From Lophius americanus (lineage: Eukaryota; Chordata; Actinopteri; Lophiiformes; Lophiidae), in contig JBBDHG010000011.1 of the NCBI GenBank assembly GCA_037951165.1, positions 3,871,001 through 3,935,000 on the forward strand: a stretch of DNA of 64,000 nucleotides, read 5' to 3'. The translations under genes and the position numbers were made by a program. Below the pieces are notes generated by a model. It did not search any database. It saw nothing but the letters and a program-made list of their open reading frames with translations, and had not been told where the DNA came from. Every line of letters starts with the position of its first letter. The first letter of the stretch is position 1. This document shows, piece after piece, positions 21,901 through 36,900 of this stretch.

Positions 21901-24900
21901 ACACTCTATCTGGAACTGACTGGAGGGATACTGTCTAAGCTGGTTGCTTCCAGGTGTCGCCTACAGATCTTGTGCTGTCGGGTTGGTATTGTTAGGATGG
22001 TCCTGTCTACCATTCTACCCAGCAGAACTGTTGTTTTGGTAACTCCCCCAAGAAGGATGACTAGTAATTACATGGTTCACTTCACACCCACTCTTTTCAC
22101 TGTACTAAGCATTGGATCTTACTGCATGTAGCCCATTAGGGAAACGTTTGTTCTCTCATTCTGGATCAGATTTGCCCTCAGTGCTGTTTGTTTCTACCAA
22201 CCATGTTTGCTCTCTGCTCTTTAATGTTTGCCCCTGATGGTTTGAAAACCTTTATGTTCTACGCTGAAGTAGGCAACTAGGCTGATATCTCTCTGATTAA
22301 ATGCGGATTGCAAGTTTTAGGACACCTACATTTCTGGGAGATTGATATCATGAAAATTCACACTAAAACGCATTGGCTTTATTGTGATTGTTAGGCAAAC
22401 AGAGCTATGGCTACATGACAGGTTGGTTCAGCCCACTGCCAACCATCCACCTTCAGGTCAACATACTTTATTTTGTCACAAGGAGAACACGTGGGTAGAG
22501 AACAGGTGGACAGGCATATGAATTTATGGGTTTAACCACAGGTTTTTTAAATAAACATTACAAATTTGACTACAGCAGTGACTATGGTGTCTCCAACTTT
22601 CTCCCTTGCTTGTATATTCAAAGCTGACTCATAATGTGGTTTTTGTTTTTGTTTTTAAATTTTCAGTCTGCTTGTCTCCAGCACCAGCTCTGTAATGAAA
22701 CTTTGACGTTTAAATGGCCTCTTGGTATTTTAATGGCGTCCTAAGTAAGCTTATTATTCTATTTACTGTTCCTTTTGAGTTTTATTATGTAGTTTATTTA
22801 TTAAAGCTTTGCAGAGACGCACCAGTATAGAAGGAAAGAAAAAGCTCCATTTTCAGGTGTCCACTCCATAAGTAAACACATTAGCACACAGGTAAAGCAG
22901 CCTTCAATGGGGAAAAAAAAACCCGTCTCGCATGTCACATTCGCGTCTCAACAAATGCTCTTAAGGCTTACCATGCTGAGATGGACTTGTTTTGAGGAAA
23001 CATGCTTACAGAAAACATGATCTCCTTTCTCAAAGATCATCATTGTTTTGTCAATGTTTCACTCTATGGTGTGATCAAGTTCTTTTTATCCTTTTATGCA
23101 GCTTTTTTTTTTCATTCACTAGCTGGTGACGACCTTGAAATCTACAGCGCTAACAGTTACATCCAAAAGTCTGGAAACACTTTCCCTTTCATTTGAATAA
23201 GAAACTGGCTCCAAACTCAGAGCTGCCTTCTCATTGGGTAGGCTTTTGGGATACTCGGTCTGATTACTGTAAATATTTCCCCATATTAGGATGTGTGGCC
23301 TGTGACACGCACACAATGGATAAAGGTGGCCGTTTGTCCTGAAATGGTAACAATTCACGGCACCATGAAAACTGAAATGTTAATTTATGTAAAAGAAAAA
23401 AACAACAAGACATGGAACATAGAAATGAACAAACCCAAAAGTTTTGTTTCCTCAGGCCTGTCCACTTGCAATATTTCTTTAGCCGACCGTCCAACCATCT
23501 TGATTTGATTTTTCTTGATCCAATTATATAATAAACAGATTTGATTAAGCCATTCACTTCCAAAACACTGTAAATTTTGTTTGTTTTTGTCAAGCCTTTG
23601 CAAATACAAAAATAAATTTCGTATTGTTCATCATTGTCATCCATTGATTTGATTTACAAAAGGGGAAAAAAACCTCCTGCTTGACCTATAACGTTAAACA
23701 GATTACACATACTTTTGAAAAAATCCCAGAATTCAGCTGTGTGTTTTTGTCTTTGTGAAGATGGTTCCTTTGTCTGCTCTTTCTGTTCTGACAGGGAGGA
23801 TGCTGATGATCTTGTCTGTGAGCGTGACAGAGAGCTTCATAACATTAGACATTTGAGGGACTTTTTTGGGACTTAAAAAGTTCTGTATTCTTAATCGAAA
23901 ACAGTTGGTTATGATAAGCGCTTTGGTTAGTGAACAAGATGACAGCTGGTTTTCTTTTCTCCTTGAATGCATTGCAATTACATAATTTGGTTATTCAGTA
24001 CTCCATCATCATGTAATTGTATATAGATACCAGAAACATGACTACTCTGCAGATGACCTTGTGCTAAGCTTAAACATGGCAAACATCAAAGGCCATCAGG
24101 TCTGTATTAACACAAGGCCCCAACTGGCTGGTATTTTGGGCTTCCTCAGTCTAAATGGTACGCCGAACCTTGGTCCCCCTTCACCTTGCCTGCTGCAAAC
24201 TTAACAATGACCCCTTTTTCGTCCTCTCCACTCACACACATATAAGCACACATGCTCTCCAGCTTGCCCAACCACTCCTAACGACTGGCTTTTTGTACGT
24301 AGGAATTTACACTCAACTATGTTTGGGGCAACTGGATGGCCTGTAGTCAAGGCTTGTTTGAGCTCTCCATCGTTGGCTAGTCTCCAGTGGTTTGCTTGGC
24401 ATTGCTGGTGATGCCACTGGTTGTGGGAATAGGGCTATAGATATATTTAAAGAGCTATTCAGCCCCCTTTTTGTGGCGCAATGTTCTCTGAGTGGGTACT
24501 GGAAAGTTGAATAAGACCGACCATTCATTATCCGAGTTTGCCAGTCTGTAGATGACACCCATTACAGCTGAAGGTGGTATTTTCTCCCATACAATTTATT
24601 AACAAGGATTTAAGCAACTGTTACTGTCCGTCAGGAAATTGCAATTTTATTGCATTATCTCAGAGAGAAAGAATTTGGGTGTTATTTTTGTTACTGCCGT
24701 ATTGGATAGATTTATACTTTTTGGTTGCCCTCATGTAGCCCGAAATCATAATTATGTTTAGTATATAAAAGTTGTATAAATAGTGGTCACGTCTTCAGGG
24801 ACAGCTTTTGATTCTGATTAAAATCAGTATATAGGTAGTTTCCATTATAATAGGCCCTTTTTAAGTTCAGCAAGCATACTGGCTCTAGAAAACTCCAAAC

Positions 24901-27900
24901 AATGAGCACTTTGTTAATATTTGGGCATGGCTAAAATGAGGAAAAGCTTACAGAAGGGCGTACCAACTCACCTCACTCTTTCACTTACAAAGCCTGTTGC
25001 CAGAAGAGAGAGTGCACCCAGCATTTCCAGCATTGCTCAGCAGAAAACGCACCCAGAGATTGTGGTGAGACAGCCCTGTGCGTGTGTCCTGTCAAAAATG
25101 AGCAGTGAGTGGGCAATTTAATGACCTCACATGATGTAAAAACAACAGGCTGGCCTCTGCAGGATGATTTCTTTGAGCTTTTACTCTGACACATTATCCA
25201 AAAGAAAGATTTGTCCACTGTTGTATCACTTAAGCTGTGTTCGGATTGCAAACGGTTCTTTGCTTGGTAGGGCTCTCAAAAATACCCACGTTACAACAGT
25301 AATGTCATGGCCGATTTACCTCCTTGCATTCTTTACATTGACATCGATCTAACCAAAAGATGACAGTGAAGAGTAAAAGGATTCAACGGCAGAAAAGGAG
25401 ATGTTTGGGTATGATGTGAAAATAAACATGATGCGTAAAAGGTGGCAAAAACGGAAGAAATTATATATTTGGCAGTGGTCTGTGTGGTCACTAAAGATTC
25501 ACTGTGTAAAATTTAGGGGTATGTCTTTCTATAAATGGAATGTAATATTTATAGATAATAAATATTGAAGATAAATATTAAAGACTAATCTAGTTTACTA
25601 TTAAATTGGGCGTTCAGACACTGCTTGTCTTTAGCCATCTTTCTTATGAAGCAAAGAAGAAAGCAGCCATGTATAAAAAATTCAGAATCCACATAAATTT
25701 TAAAGATTTATTTATATTTTACAGCGCTATATGCTCCCTAATTAATATTGCACATTAACCCTAGCTTTGGTTTAAATTATTCATTAAAGAAAGCCTTTGC
25801 GGAGGTAGGTTGGAATCAGTACGGATTTGCGGTAACGTTATGTGTATGCTGACCATCTCAATTCCTTTAAAAAGAAGCAATTGGAACAGTCGATAATAAG
25901 CTAAATGACTAATCAAAAGAGGAGTTGGTATAACTTATGAGTGCATAAGATTAATTGATTTTTAATTCTTAAAACATTTTCAGTCCACTGTCCAAACACA
26001 CTCAAGCCACATATATGTGGGCTGCTTCTGAGTTTGGCTTGAATATCTACATCAACAGAAAATTAGCTGTAGAGCTGTATGACCATGAGCTCCTCCTTGC
26101 ATCCTGCTGAATTTTTTAAGGTGGCGGCAGTGAGTTCACCAGCATAACATCGCTGCGGATGATGACCTCAGAGAGCTGGAGTTCAGTTATATCCCAAAGG
26201 CAGACGCTTGGAGTACAGGCAGCAGCGATGGTGGGCTGGTGCTGCACATGTTGTGTTAGTGGGCACAGCAAGGAATATTCTAAATGCTGCTTATATTCAT
26301 AAAGAGAATGGGCCATAAACTCTTAAGAAGGGAATTTTGAGACATGTGACTTCTTCTTATCTCTTGCTCTTGCTCGCTCTGTCTGTTTCTCCATCTCTCT
26401 GCGCTCTTCTCCATCCCTCTTATATGGCAACAAAAACCTGCCTCAGCTTCCCAGAACCGAAAGAGGTTACTCTCGACTTTATCACTGATTCACGATGAAG
26501 AAGCCATCGTTATGACTGTGCAGCTTTGTTTTTGTGATTCCGACATCAGCCTGCCACTCTCAACATCTCCAGAGTTGTTAAAACTGCAAGAGGAATGGAC
26601 AAAGAACCTTTTCCAGTGTGGCAAACCTCTTGAATTGACTTTAGGTGCCTGATTTGAATTCTGAAAATATTATTCTAAATAATTGCTCCCTACATTTTGT
26701 GCAGTTTTCAACTGATATTGTGATTTTTATATTATTTTTGTTTTCATTGTAGTGGTCATGTCTGCCACATCATTATAACCACTGACTTCAATTCAGAATA
26801 ACGTTATTACATTACAATGGCACCTACTAATCAGTGGGTGGGATCTGTCAGACAGCAAGTTAACATTTTGTCATGAAGTTAATATGTCAGAAGCAGAAAA
26901 TATGGATTTGTGTAAGGATCTGAGCGACTTTGACAAAGGGGCAATTATGATTACCTGACAACTGGGTCAGAGTATCTCCAAAACTGCAGGTATTGTTTGA
27001 TGTTCCCTATCTACAGTGGTAATCACCTGCCAGAGTTGTCTATTTTAAGGCTTATATACAGTATTGATAATAATAAAGTAATACTACATGATGCACAGAT
27101 GCTGTGTATCGACTTACTAATTACTTACTCTAAGACCTCAGATGACTAACGCTGGTTTATAATCATGGTGATATTGTTTTCCTGTCTGTTTTAGGGAGTG
27201 GGGCAACAGCGGTGGTTCAAGCAGCATTTTGTGTACCACGCAAGGAGAAGGTGGCTATTAAGCGGATCAACCTAGAAAAGTGCCAGACAAGTATGGATGA
27301 ACTTCTGGTAAGAAACACACAATGATTCAATGCATACTAGATTGCACATAAATCACTTTTCGTTTGTTCTCCTTTTAAGAAAATCAAATGGAACAAAGGT
27401 TTGAGTTATGTTTTCTGCTTTCATAATGTAGCAGCTTTATTTTCTATTATTTCAAAGGAATGCCATTATTAGGTATCTGTCTGTATATATGAAGACCTTA
27501 TAAAACTGTAATGTCAATTTTCAATCATCACCATGACAGACGCTCACTCTGAACAAGACAGATATTTAACTTAACTTTTTGCTACTGAGAGTCAAGAATA
27601 TATCTACCTCTGAAACACAAACTTAATCATCATTTTCAAGGGTTTTCATGGATGTTAAACTTGGTGCCTTTAAAAGATTCCTCTACCTTATTGATTTTAG
27701 TTGTCATCCCCTCTGGCCATCCAACGGCATCTCCTAAGTCGTTTCTTTCTTCTGGGTTCCTTAGGACCCTGCTGTAAACCTCCTGTCAAGAATCTTGGGT
27801 TTTAAATTTTTTACTCTTCCTTTACATTAGTCCCAAAGATTATTCTATTGTAAGATCCAGCATCCAGCATCTTATCTTAGGTTCCTGACTGGCATCTTCG

Positions 27901-30900
27901 CATCGGCCATCGGGATAGGATTAATTCAATAATTTATTGATTGTTTTAGATATTCAAATGGAATGGCTTCAACTCAACTGTCAGAGTTGCTGATTCATCA
28001 TGTTCCTCGTTGTCTGGGTCATTGGGGCATCAGCTTTAAGTTGTGCCTGGAACCAGACCGGCCAACCGGGTCCTTTCAGTGGCAGCCCCTAAACATTTGA
28101 ATTATTTCCCCACCCAGTTCAAGTCCTCAATCTCACAAATGGTGAAAACACCTGTTTGAAATCACACAGCTTTTCTGGCCTACACCCGATTACCCCAGAA
28201 GATTTTCAGATATCTCTCACTTTTTGTCTGAATTTGTTTTGGCAGTTTAATTTTTTTGTTTAGTTTTTCTTAGTTTCTATGTCTTAGAACAGCTAAAGAT
28301 TTTGTTTTACTTTTTTAACCTGATTTTACTTGTTATATGTTGTTGAACCCATTGGTCAAGGCTGTGTAACACTTTTAACGTGCCATACATATAACTCTAC
28401 CTGGTTTGCCATCTCTTCCTGCACTTTAGCTTGTTTAACTAATAATCAAACAATCACATGGGAAGCTCCATTGCTAATAAAATGTTTGCTGGTTATATAG
28501 CTAAAAAGCTACTCGTCTTCAGGAGGTTAACAAGGCGTGTCAATGTCCGATTTAGTCCTTACTCTTAATCACTACTGTGCAGTTATGCTGTCTGCATATG
28601 ACCTGTAGGGAACTTGGTCTATACTTTTCTTTTTGGGCCTCAGGCTTTATTTTTTCACAATACATTTTAACAACAACCTGGAATTATTTTTGGATAGATA
28701 AATCTCAGACTGAATGAAAATGTACCCTTTATGCATTATTAAAGGCAGTTTAATTCCTCACCGCACAAGATTGCTCTAGGACTCCTTTGAACGACCGCAG
28801 GATGCCTCTCTGGTCTGCTTGTGGATGCATTTAGTTCCACCTCGGTTTTTCATTACTTGTATTCTCTTAAACCTCCAAAAATCTATGTAACTTCAAAAAC
28901 TGTTGTAGTTTTTCTCTAAAGGGGGATTCCACTGAGCGCCCGGAAACTATTAGACCACCCTGGGACGTCAAACTGATGAGTGTATTGTCTACATATATCC
29001 TCTGTGCAATCTTGCACCGCAAGTTGGAATATAATTTAGTGTGTGACGTGTGGTTTGCAGTTTGCCTCAGGAGTTGGAGGGATTGTATCAAGCTCCCCGG
29101 CGTGTAGAACTGATTTTCAGTCGGTCATTTGTGGCTTGTCAACATTGGCAATAAGAGTAATTAGATTTAACCAGTCCTTTACTCTACTTCTCCTCCAAAA
29201 CCTTATAACCTGTTCAAAAAATCTTGTGAACATACTGTATTGGGATTAATGGCCAGTCTCCCAATAATAAACTGAAGGGGAACCCCCGCACTCCTCGATT
29301 TCTGGAGGATGAATCAGAGGAATGTCGCTCCCGGATTCTGTAAGCAGGCGGTCACATGGAATAGAGCTAGGTCGGATTTCCTGGCTGTGGTTTCCCCCCT
29401 CCCCATACCACAGCTTGATGGCTACCCTTTACGACGAGAAAGCATTAAATTGAATACAGATTGCAGCAGCTTTAGAAGGGGATGCCATGAGTTATAAGGA
29501 AGCCTGTAGTTCTTCAGGCATACCTGTGAAATAATGTCAGTGAAAACATTGATCTATCATGAATCCATATATAGTGGGATGTTGTAGTTGTTCTTGGCAC
29601 AGACGTTTAAGGTACAAGCACACACAAGAGTATCGCAAGCTAGATCAGAAGAAGAGAAGTGCAGTTTGAGTACTTTCTTGTGTAATTATGTTATTGTTAC
29701 AATTACTGCTTGTACTCTTCCTTTAATCATACTTTGTTGATAGATGTGGTTATAAATTATTTTTTGGCTTTATAATACCTTCAGGTAGCATGTGTGTGTT
29801 TTTCAGCATCAGATGCAGTGTCTCTTTTCCCCAATGGATTTTGGTGAGTTTGTGTGTGCTAGCTTCAGTGGGACCGGGTCAAGAAGAGTGTGTAAGGGTT
29901 TGACTAACTGACAGTGACGTAACATCGCTTCCATAGTGGCTTCTCTGTGTGTCTGCCATCATTGCAGTTCTGTGGCACCAGTTTGTGACTGTATTCATTT
30001 TGTGACAATAGGTCATTCATTTTCTGCACAGCTTGAAGGTCCTTGGACACATCAAGCTTAATGTCGATAAATCAAAATTGTTGGAAGGCTATTCCTGGGC
30101 TAAAGTCTCCAAATATTTATAGCCAGAATCTAGAAATACCAGTTTTGTGCATTAAAGTGAACATACTGTCTTGAATGGCCTTATCTACCTTTATTGTGTA
30201 AAACAGGGATGTTAGCCGACAAGATTGGAGAGCATGACTCAAAGGTGGTAGGCTATATAAACCTGCTTTTTTTCATTATGAGGAGAAAAAACCCTTTATT
30301 AAGTGGATAGAAATAAACTATTAGGGCTGGGTAACTATGGTTTCAAATGACTATCACTATTACTTTAAACTTTCACTGCAATTGTGATAAAGGAACAATT
30401 ATTTATTTTCTCCATCCATAAAATGCCTGTTGTGTTCGCTGACGCTATGTATGTGGACTGTTAATATAAGGAACTCTTAAAAGCTGGGATGTTTGTCCTT
30501 CTAAAGAAGAAAAATCCTTTATTGATCACATACAGCCATACACAGTATGCCATCCCTGCATTTGACCCACCAGTGCAGGCCCATTAGAGCGGTGGGCAGC
30601 CCCTTTGAAGCGCTCGGGGAGATAGGGTTTCAGGGTCTTGCTCAAAGACCCAGGTTGGATTTGAACCGGTTACCTTTCGATCTTGCGATTGGGAGACGGC
30701 TGCTTTACCCACTAAGCTATTATTATATCATTATTCTGCCAGTGATTGAAGAAAGTGGGGACCATGCATTTGGGTGGAGAATTGTTTTGTTGTTTAATTT
30801 TTGTGTTTGACTTGCTCTGTTACGTGTCGTCCTTGCTGCTCTGCATGCAACTCAAGTCATAAAGATTGGACTCGGCAGAGCTTCTTGATAGAACATGTTG

Positions 30901-33900
30901 TGTTCAGGGACGCTCCGTGAGCAGAGACATTAGGGAGGTTCTAAATTTTGAGTTTTGATTAATTGTCTAGGTCTAATGTTATTGAGCTGAACTTTTGTCC
31001 CACTTTTACCTGCTATTCCTCCCCAGTCAGCAGACTTTAAATTAACAGATGTTAACTATTCATGCTTAAGGCTTTCATTTAAGTTTTAGAGATATACCTA
31101 CATGAATACTGAAAACTATATACCATTCAGACAGCACAAACCACTAAGGTAGTTTAGTTTTCCCATTAATTAATTTCCCTTAAATACAGAAGTCCCATAA
31201 TCGTTTGACACCCATAATGTGACACCTTTACCATGAATCAGATCAATATCATTAATTACTCAAGAGAAACAACATATGAGCCAAGGGGTATACTATACTT
31301 AACAAAAATCTATTCATAACGTATCCAGTATCTGCTAAAAGCACTAATTACCTTGATTTTTATTGCCCTTTGAAGAGAAAACTTGGTCTCTGGAAACTTG
31401 TAAGTGGTGCTCTTTACTTTATTTATTTATAGATATAGATCTTTAGATATTAATATCTATAGATATATGTAGAAACCCAATATTTATATTGCTTGTTCTT
31501 TGCAGTTTGATCAAGGGGTTTGAATAAACTTTACCAATATGTTATTAACAAAATGAAGCCACATTCGAAGCAGACGTTATATGAAGTACATTGTGGTGTA
31601 CCCTTAAGTGGGTGGCTCTAATGCATATACTAGTGACTATAATGAGGTTGCCAATTTCAACAGGCACGAAGAACACTTAAAAATATATTTATTTTCAGTC
31701 AGCATTGAGATGTGTCAAAAATATTTTCACAAAGCAACATTTCCTCACATGTCAAAGATTTTACATCAAGGGTCACACAAAAGGAAGTTCCATGAATGGT
31801 TCTGCGCAGGGAGAATATTTCCACTGTCTTTGCAGCATCAGAGATGTACAGTGACCTAATCTTCTCAACAAAGCGTCTCTCTGATTAACACATTGTCTGT
31901 TGGAAAAGATGTAAAACCTTCCAACTGTCAGAGGACAATGTCCTCCCACATATCCCGTTGTTTTTGTTTTTCAACGGGATAGCAGCCTCTTCCACAGTGC
32001 GGAGATAGTAATGTGTGATTTGAGCCAGTTTGCCGACAGCAGGTTATCTTTATTGTACTCTCGGCCTGTAGAATGTGGAGGACTGGTAAGGGAGACCCAC
32101 AGAGCTCGACGTCTGGCCCAACATGCTGAGTGTATCTATTCTAGCCATCTGGCCGGACATCCTGGGAGTTATTACACTGCTTGATAGTCAAAAATGTATT
32201 TACTTACGAGGTTCTGGAGTGGTGCGCATACTTGCCTGTAAACCCCTGTCCGCTACAGATCTTGTCACTTTTAACTATGCCTATCCGATGACTTATTTCA
32301 TGCATAGTCTGTGGCCCTTTTGACTCTGTGTTGGGGTAATAGCACCACAATGACTATCCTTCTCTAGAACCAGAATGACTATGAATCAATGGCAGCATAG
32401 AGTAGGATTTTAAAAAGCATGCTGACATTGCTCAAGGTAAAGAGGTTTAACGTATAAAATAGCAGTGTTTGCCTCTAATGTGCCTTTTTACAGATTTATT
32501 TATTAACGATGAAATCAAAGGTAGAAGCAATATTTCCTTTCCCTACCTGTTATTTGGGGATGATCTAGTCCTTTGCTCAGTGATTAAGGAGTTGGATTAT
32601 CTTGCACTACGTCTCTTTGATTGCATTTTTTTGTTTGATTGCTTTTTTTTACCCAACTGCCACTATCTGCTTTTTAAATCTCCCATTTTTAAAATGTCTC
32701 ACCACTGTCCTGTCCAGCTACTGCGCCGGCTCTCTCTTATACAGACACCAATTCAGTGCTGTTGGTAAATCGGTTTCCAGATCAGAGAAAGAACAATGAA
32801 CCCCCCGCCGCCCCCTTCCGCCTTAATAACTATTATTGCAGAATGGTAAATCAAAGTAAATGTGCAACATTCTTCCCTTAAAGAGGCTGTGTAAAAAGGT
32901 TTTATCATGACTGATTTTATGTTGGTGTCTCCATTTCTCAAGAGCGTTTCTCCCAAGACAGCATGATGTCACCGTCCTACCCGAGTGTCTCTTGGCTGGG
33001 GCAGTAACTGAGGTCTCAAAAGTGATGCCTCCACAGCAGAGGCATACTGTATTGCTGCTAATGCACACCGTGTAAACTAAGCATTTATGCTGATGAATCA
33101 TTAGTTTGGCTTTGATTGCTCACCTTTTGATCCACAAGCATCAATTGATTGGTGCAGCTGTTCTCAGCCCCAGTGTCAGGGTTTCTCCATGGAAAGGCCT
33201 GCAGTGCATCAGTACAACACTCGGACGCTAGCACTCTGAAATTTGCTGTGTTATGGTTGTTTGCTGTGGAAAACCAATATTGTGAGAAGGTTTATTGATT
33301 TATCCGTGAATGCAATGCTGAGATACTGACACAGCATAGATTGTCTGTCTCAAAGACTGTAAAGCGGCAATGCTTGACTAGCTCTATCAGCCTTAAGTGC
33401 ATAATAAGACCCAATGGTTCATTTCATTAAACTTTTTTTTTTGTTCTCAAATGATATAATCTGTGTCTAAATATCATCTAAAATCCGATGGATAACTTTT
33501 TAATGTCCCCAAGAATGTCAAAAAGATCTTATTTCCTGCTTGATTGACCAAGGCTGAAATCGAACTATGTATAATTTTCTGATTGTTTTCTGATTAATCA
33601 ATTAATTTTTTGGTACGCAAAACTTTGCATCAATAACAAACAAGCTTCATCACATTATCCTCGAAGTCTGCTTGGTTTTCTTTCCAATAGGCCGAAACAG
33701 AAATCTAATTTACCATCGCAGACATGTAAATAATCAAACACTTACACATAATCAAAATTTAACAAGTGGGAGATAATATTCATATCTATTTTATTGTATA
33801 ATCAATCAACTGAAAGTAAATGTAAGTTTGGAAGAATTCCTTTAGATCTCCATGGGGAGCAGGTCCTCTTCCATTGAGGCCGCCATGTTGCGCTGCCAGG

Positions 33901-36900
33901 TTCATACAGTCACTTGGACGGGAAAAAAAAACGAAGACTGACTCTAGAGATGGATTTTCATGTTTGAAGTTTTTGCTGAATACCTATTTTATGTTTTGAC
34001 ATATTGATGATCATATTTATTAGTAATTTACCACAAGAAAAAAACAAGGGAACGTCAAACCTCGCCATCAGTGGAAACATGAAGAACAGAGGTGAAAGGA
34101 TCCAGAGGTGAACAGTGAGGTCCATGCATTCTGTTAGGGGGATTCAACACATCAGGCGAGTGAAGCTGCACAGTTCAGAGTGCTGGCTGTCCCGCCAGTT
34201 GCATTCTTCGTTGGTGTGACGCAAGCGGCTCTAGGTCGGCTTAGATAAACATCAGAGGAAGGGAAGGAGGCTGGCGCCGTTGGCCTTGAGCTTTACATGA
34301 CCTCTGAACCCGTCTGGACTTTGACGCTCACCAGGACTGAGAGCTTGTAGTGCCGACTCTGCTCCCGGGGAGTAATCACTCATGTACTGTGCAGTCACCT
34401 ATCACTAACAGTTGAATTCCCCAGGTGAACTGAATGGGCCTTTTGCCAGTTTTCCTCCCAACTGTTTCAAGAGTCAGGTGTTCACGCTTACCTTCTTCGT
34501 CTGCGAGGTTTCACGCTCTGCTGTTTTTCATTGTACTGAACATTAACTTTTGACCCCTTTACTTATAAATTTAATGAGATTAATCATTTTAGTTGTAATA
34601 ATTGTAGTTGGTAGAAGATCAAGTTTTTGAAAAAGAATCAAAGTTACTTTTTGTTTGTTTTGTTTTGGTCATTGCACAGATAACGTCCTGCCAAATCTAC
34701 TTCAGTAAACATATAATACTTATTAATAATTCACTTACAGTATTATCCATAAATATCCTTGAACGCTTCAGAACTGGTCATGCAACTCTCTTAACATCGT
34801 AGATCTCATTTCAGTGAGGCCATTAGAATTGAAATGTAATTATAGTAACAAGTACGTAGATGCTGTGCATTGATACGGAGCTCCAGTAATGGGGTCAGCC
34901 ATTTCTCAAGTTATCAAGCACAGTAACAGGAGCAGTGGTCCCAACTCCGAAGCCAGCAAGGTTTTCTTTTTCTCGGGATGCTTGTCTATCCCCAAATGAC
35001 TCTAGAACTGGTGCTGAAGTGATGGATTAGACTTCTGTGCCAGCATTACCTCAGCCCTCCTGCTTTCCAAACACACACACACAAAGAGCTTTACAGCTTT
35101 ATAAAGGGCTGAGTACTGGCTCTTTTTTCTTCTGGACAGATATGCATTATATTGACCAAACCTATTTCTCTTCCGACTCCTGACGTCATTAAGACTTTAA
35201 GTATCACACTAAATTTGAAGAATAGCTGCTGCATCATGTGTGAATGAGTTCACTTCATTTCCCCCGAGGTTTATTACTTTTTCTGTGTGAGCTAGCAGGC
35301 TTCATAATTCTGATTCAGATTTGACTTCACAAGATCTCTAAAAATGGTTGTTTCCTTGCCCTCTCATGAGTGGAAAGGCATCAATAAGAATGTACAGGCT
35401 CTAAAATTAAACTCAAATCCATTTCCTCCAAATAATGATGTGTTTACGTGTCAGAGCGTTTCTGTCAGGTTAATGGTAACTGAACAACAAAACATGTCAT
35501 TAGATTTGAATTAATTACTCTCCTTTTGTTTTCCTGCGACAGAAAGAGATTCAAGCCATGAGTCAGTGCCACCACCCCAACATCGTGTCTTACTACACCT
35601 CGTTTGTGGTGAAAGATGAGCTGTGGCTGGTCATGAAGCTGCTTAGTGGTGGTAAGTGCATGTTTATTCAAAGGCTCTCGTCTTCCATCGTCTGTCTCAA
35701 CTTTCATTGCTCTGAAATTGCCGTCATTCTGAATGAACATATCTTACACAAGACCAAAGTGATATTTTGAGTTCAAATATATTTATATTTCTGGCTTCAA
35801 TGTCATACCTGGGGGTGCATCCAGAAACATCCAGATGAGAGAGGGACCAGTAAGAGGTGCTGGGCTTCTTACTGTCGGCGATGTTAACCGTGATTGTAGG
35901 GAATGTGACAGCACTGGTACTCATTGTGTCCCATTTGAGCTGCAGTTCTTTCCGGGTTTTAACTAGGTACATTGCTAGAACTAATGACAGGGAAGAGGTA
36001 ATAACAGTCTGCAGGCTGACGTCATGGCACCCGTTTGACAGCACCGCAATTAACTAGTGAAATGAAGATGAGATTACCATGGAGAGAAAAGCACAACGAG
36101 TGTATCTGCTTCTGATTGTTTGGTTTCATTTTTATTTTAACAACAAGATATTATATCTTGTAGAGTATTTGGACCACCCTGTGAGTGGGAAGTTTCTTTA
36201 TAGCAGACCTGTGAGGGTTCCCGGAGACGTACAGCAGCCAAATACTGGTCAAGTAAGATATTGAGGACACCTTTATCTCAGAAGAAGGCATGAAATATTG
36301 GCCTTTTGTTGACAACGAGGCAAAGAATTTCCTCTCCTCTCACTCATAATCCTGCTTTCAGTCGCTTACACTTAATTATACAAACACAAGCATCCACATA
36401 CTAAATATTTACTCTCCGTTTCTACCCTTGCTGGTGTTCTCCGCCCTCACTGTGCAAACAGTGTCCCACTGTAACGAATACTTCCCAGGGAGCATTCCCG
36501 TCTCTCTTGGATACCTTTGCGTTATGAACTGCTTGGCAGCCGTCTTGCAGATGTGGCCGGGGTCACGGTGCCCACCAAGCAAAGCTTGAGCAAGCTGCCA
36601 GCCTTGCAGCAGCAGAAGGCACCACTTAAGATGGCTTCGTTCTCCTTATCCTTGTGAAAGAGAGGGCCATTGATGTTGAGTTTTATTGTGCATAATAATT
36701 AAATGGTGGCCGAGGTAACATCTGCCACAGAGACGGAGCTCAAATGAAGTCAAGTTAATGGAGAGTCACTCCACGGGTCAGAGCACACTAGACAGGAAGA
36801 AGGCCAAACCAACTATGCTCAACTAGCATGATGGAGCAAAAGCAACCATCCATCCAGGGTCTCCATCCTATCTATGGTCTTCTGATGTTGAAAGACAAAA

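Larger units (their letters stand above)
19056..27194 (+). other. oxsr1: oxsr1 intron 1 (8.1 kb)
   Basis: Apart from the inverted repeat at 21572-21624, the AG microsatellite and the Tc1 fragment near the 3' end, I see no exon or identifiable element. The many small open frames (for example 21793-22131, 23264-23644) lack family similarity and codon bias. An AT-rich stretch at about 25490-25760 looks like a decayed repeat of unknown class. Confidence 0.55.
27308..35542 (+). other. oxsr1: oxsr1 intron 2 (8.2 kb)
   Basis: Holds two LINE fragments, a SINE, an inverted repeat and a repeat with the GAGGCCGCCATGTTG motif, listed separately. Stretches at 27650-28230 and 28730-29500 look like decayed dispersed repeats but could not be assigned. 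No conserved exon seen. Confidence 0.5.

Noticed and set aside
23264..23644. 126-codon minus-strand frame in oxsr1 intron 1
   Set aside because: AT-rich, no recognisable domain, several overlapping frames on both strands; consistent with chance.
30640..30725. Candidate tRNA gene on the minus strand
   Set aside because: A and B boxes are present but the element continues into a SINE body and tail; no proper anticodon arm or acceptor pairing could be made out.
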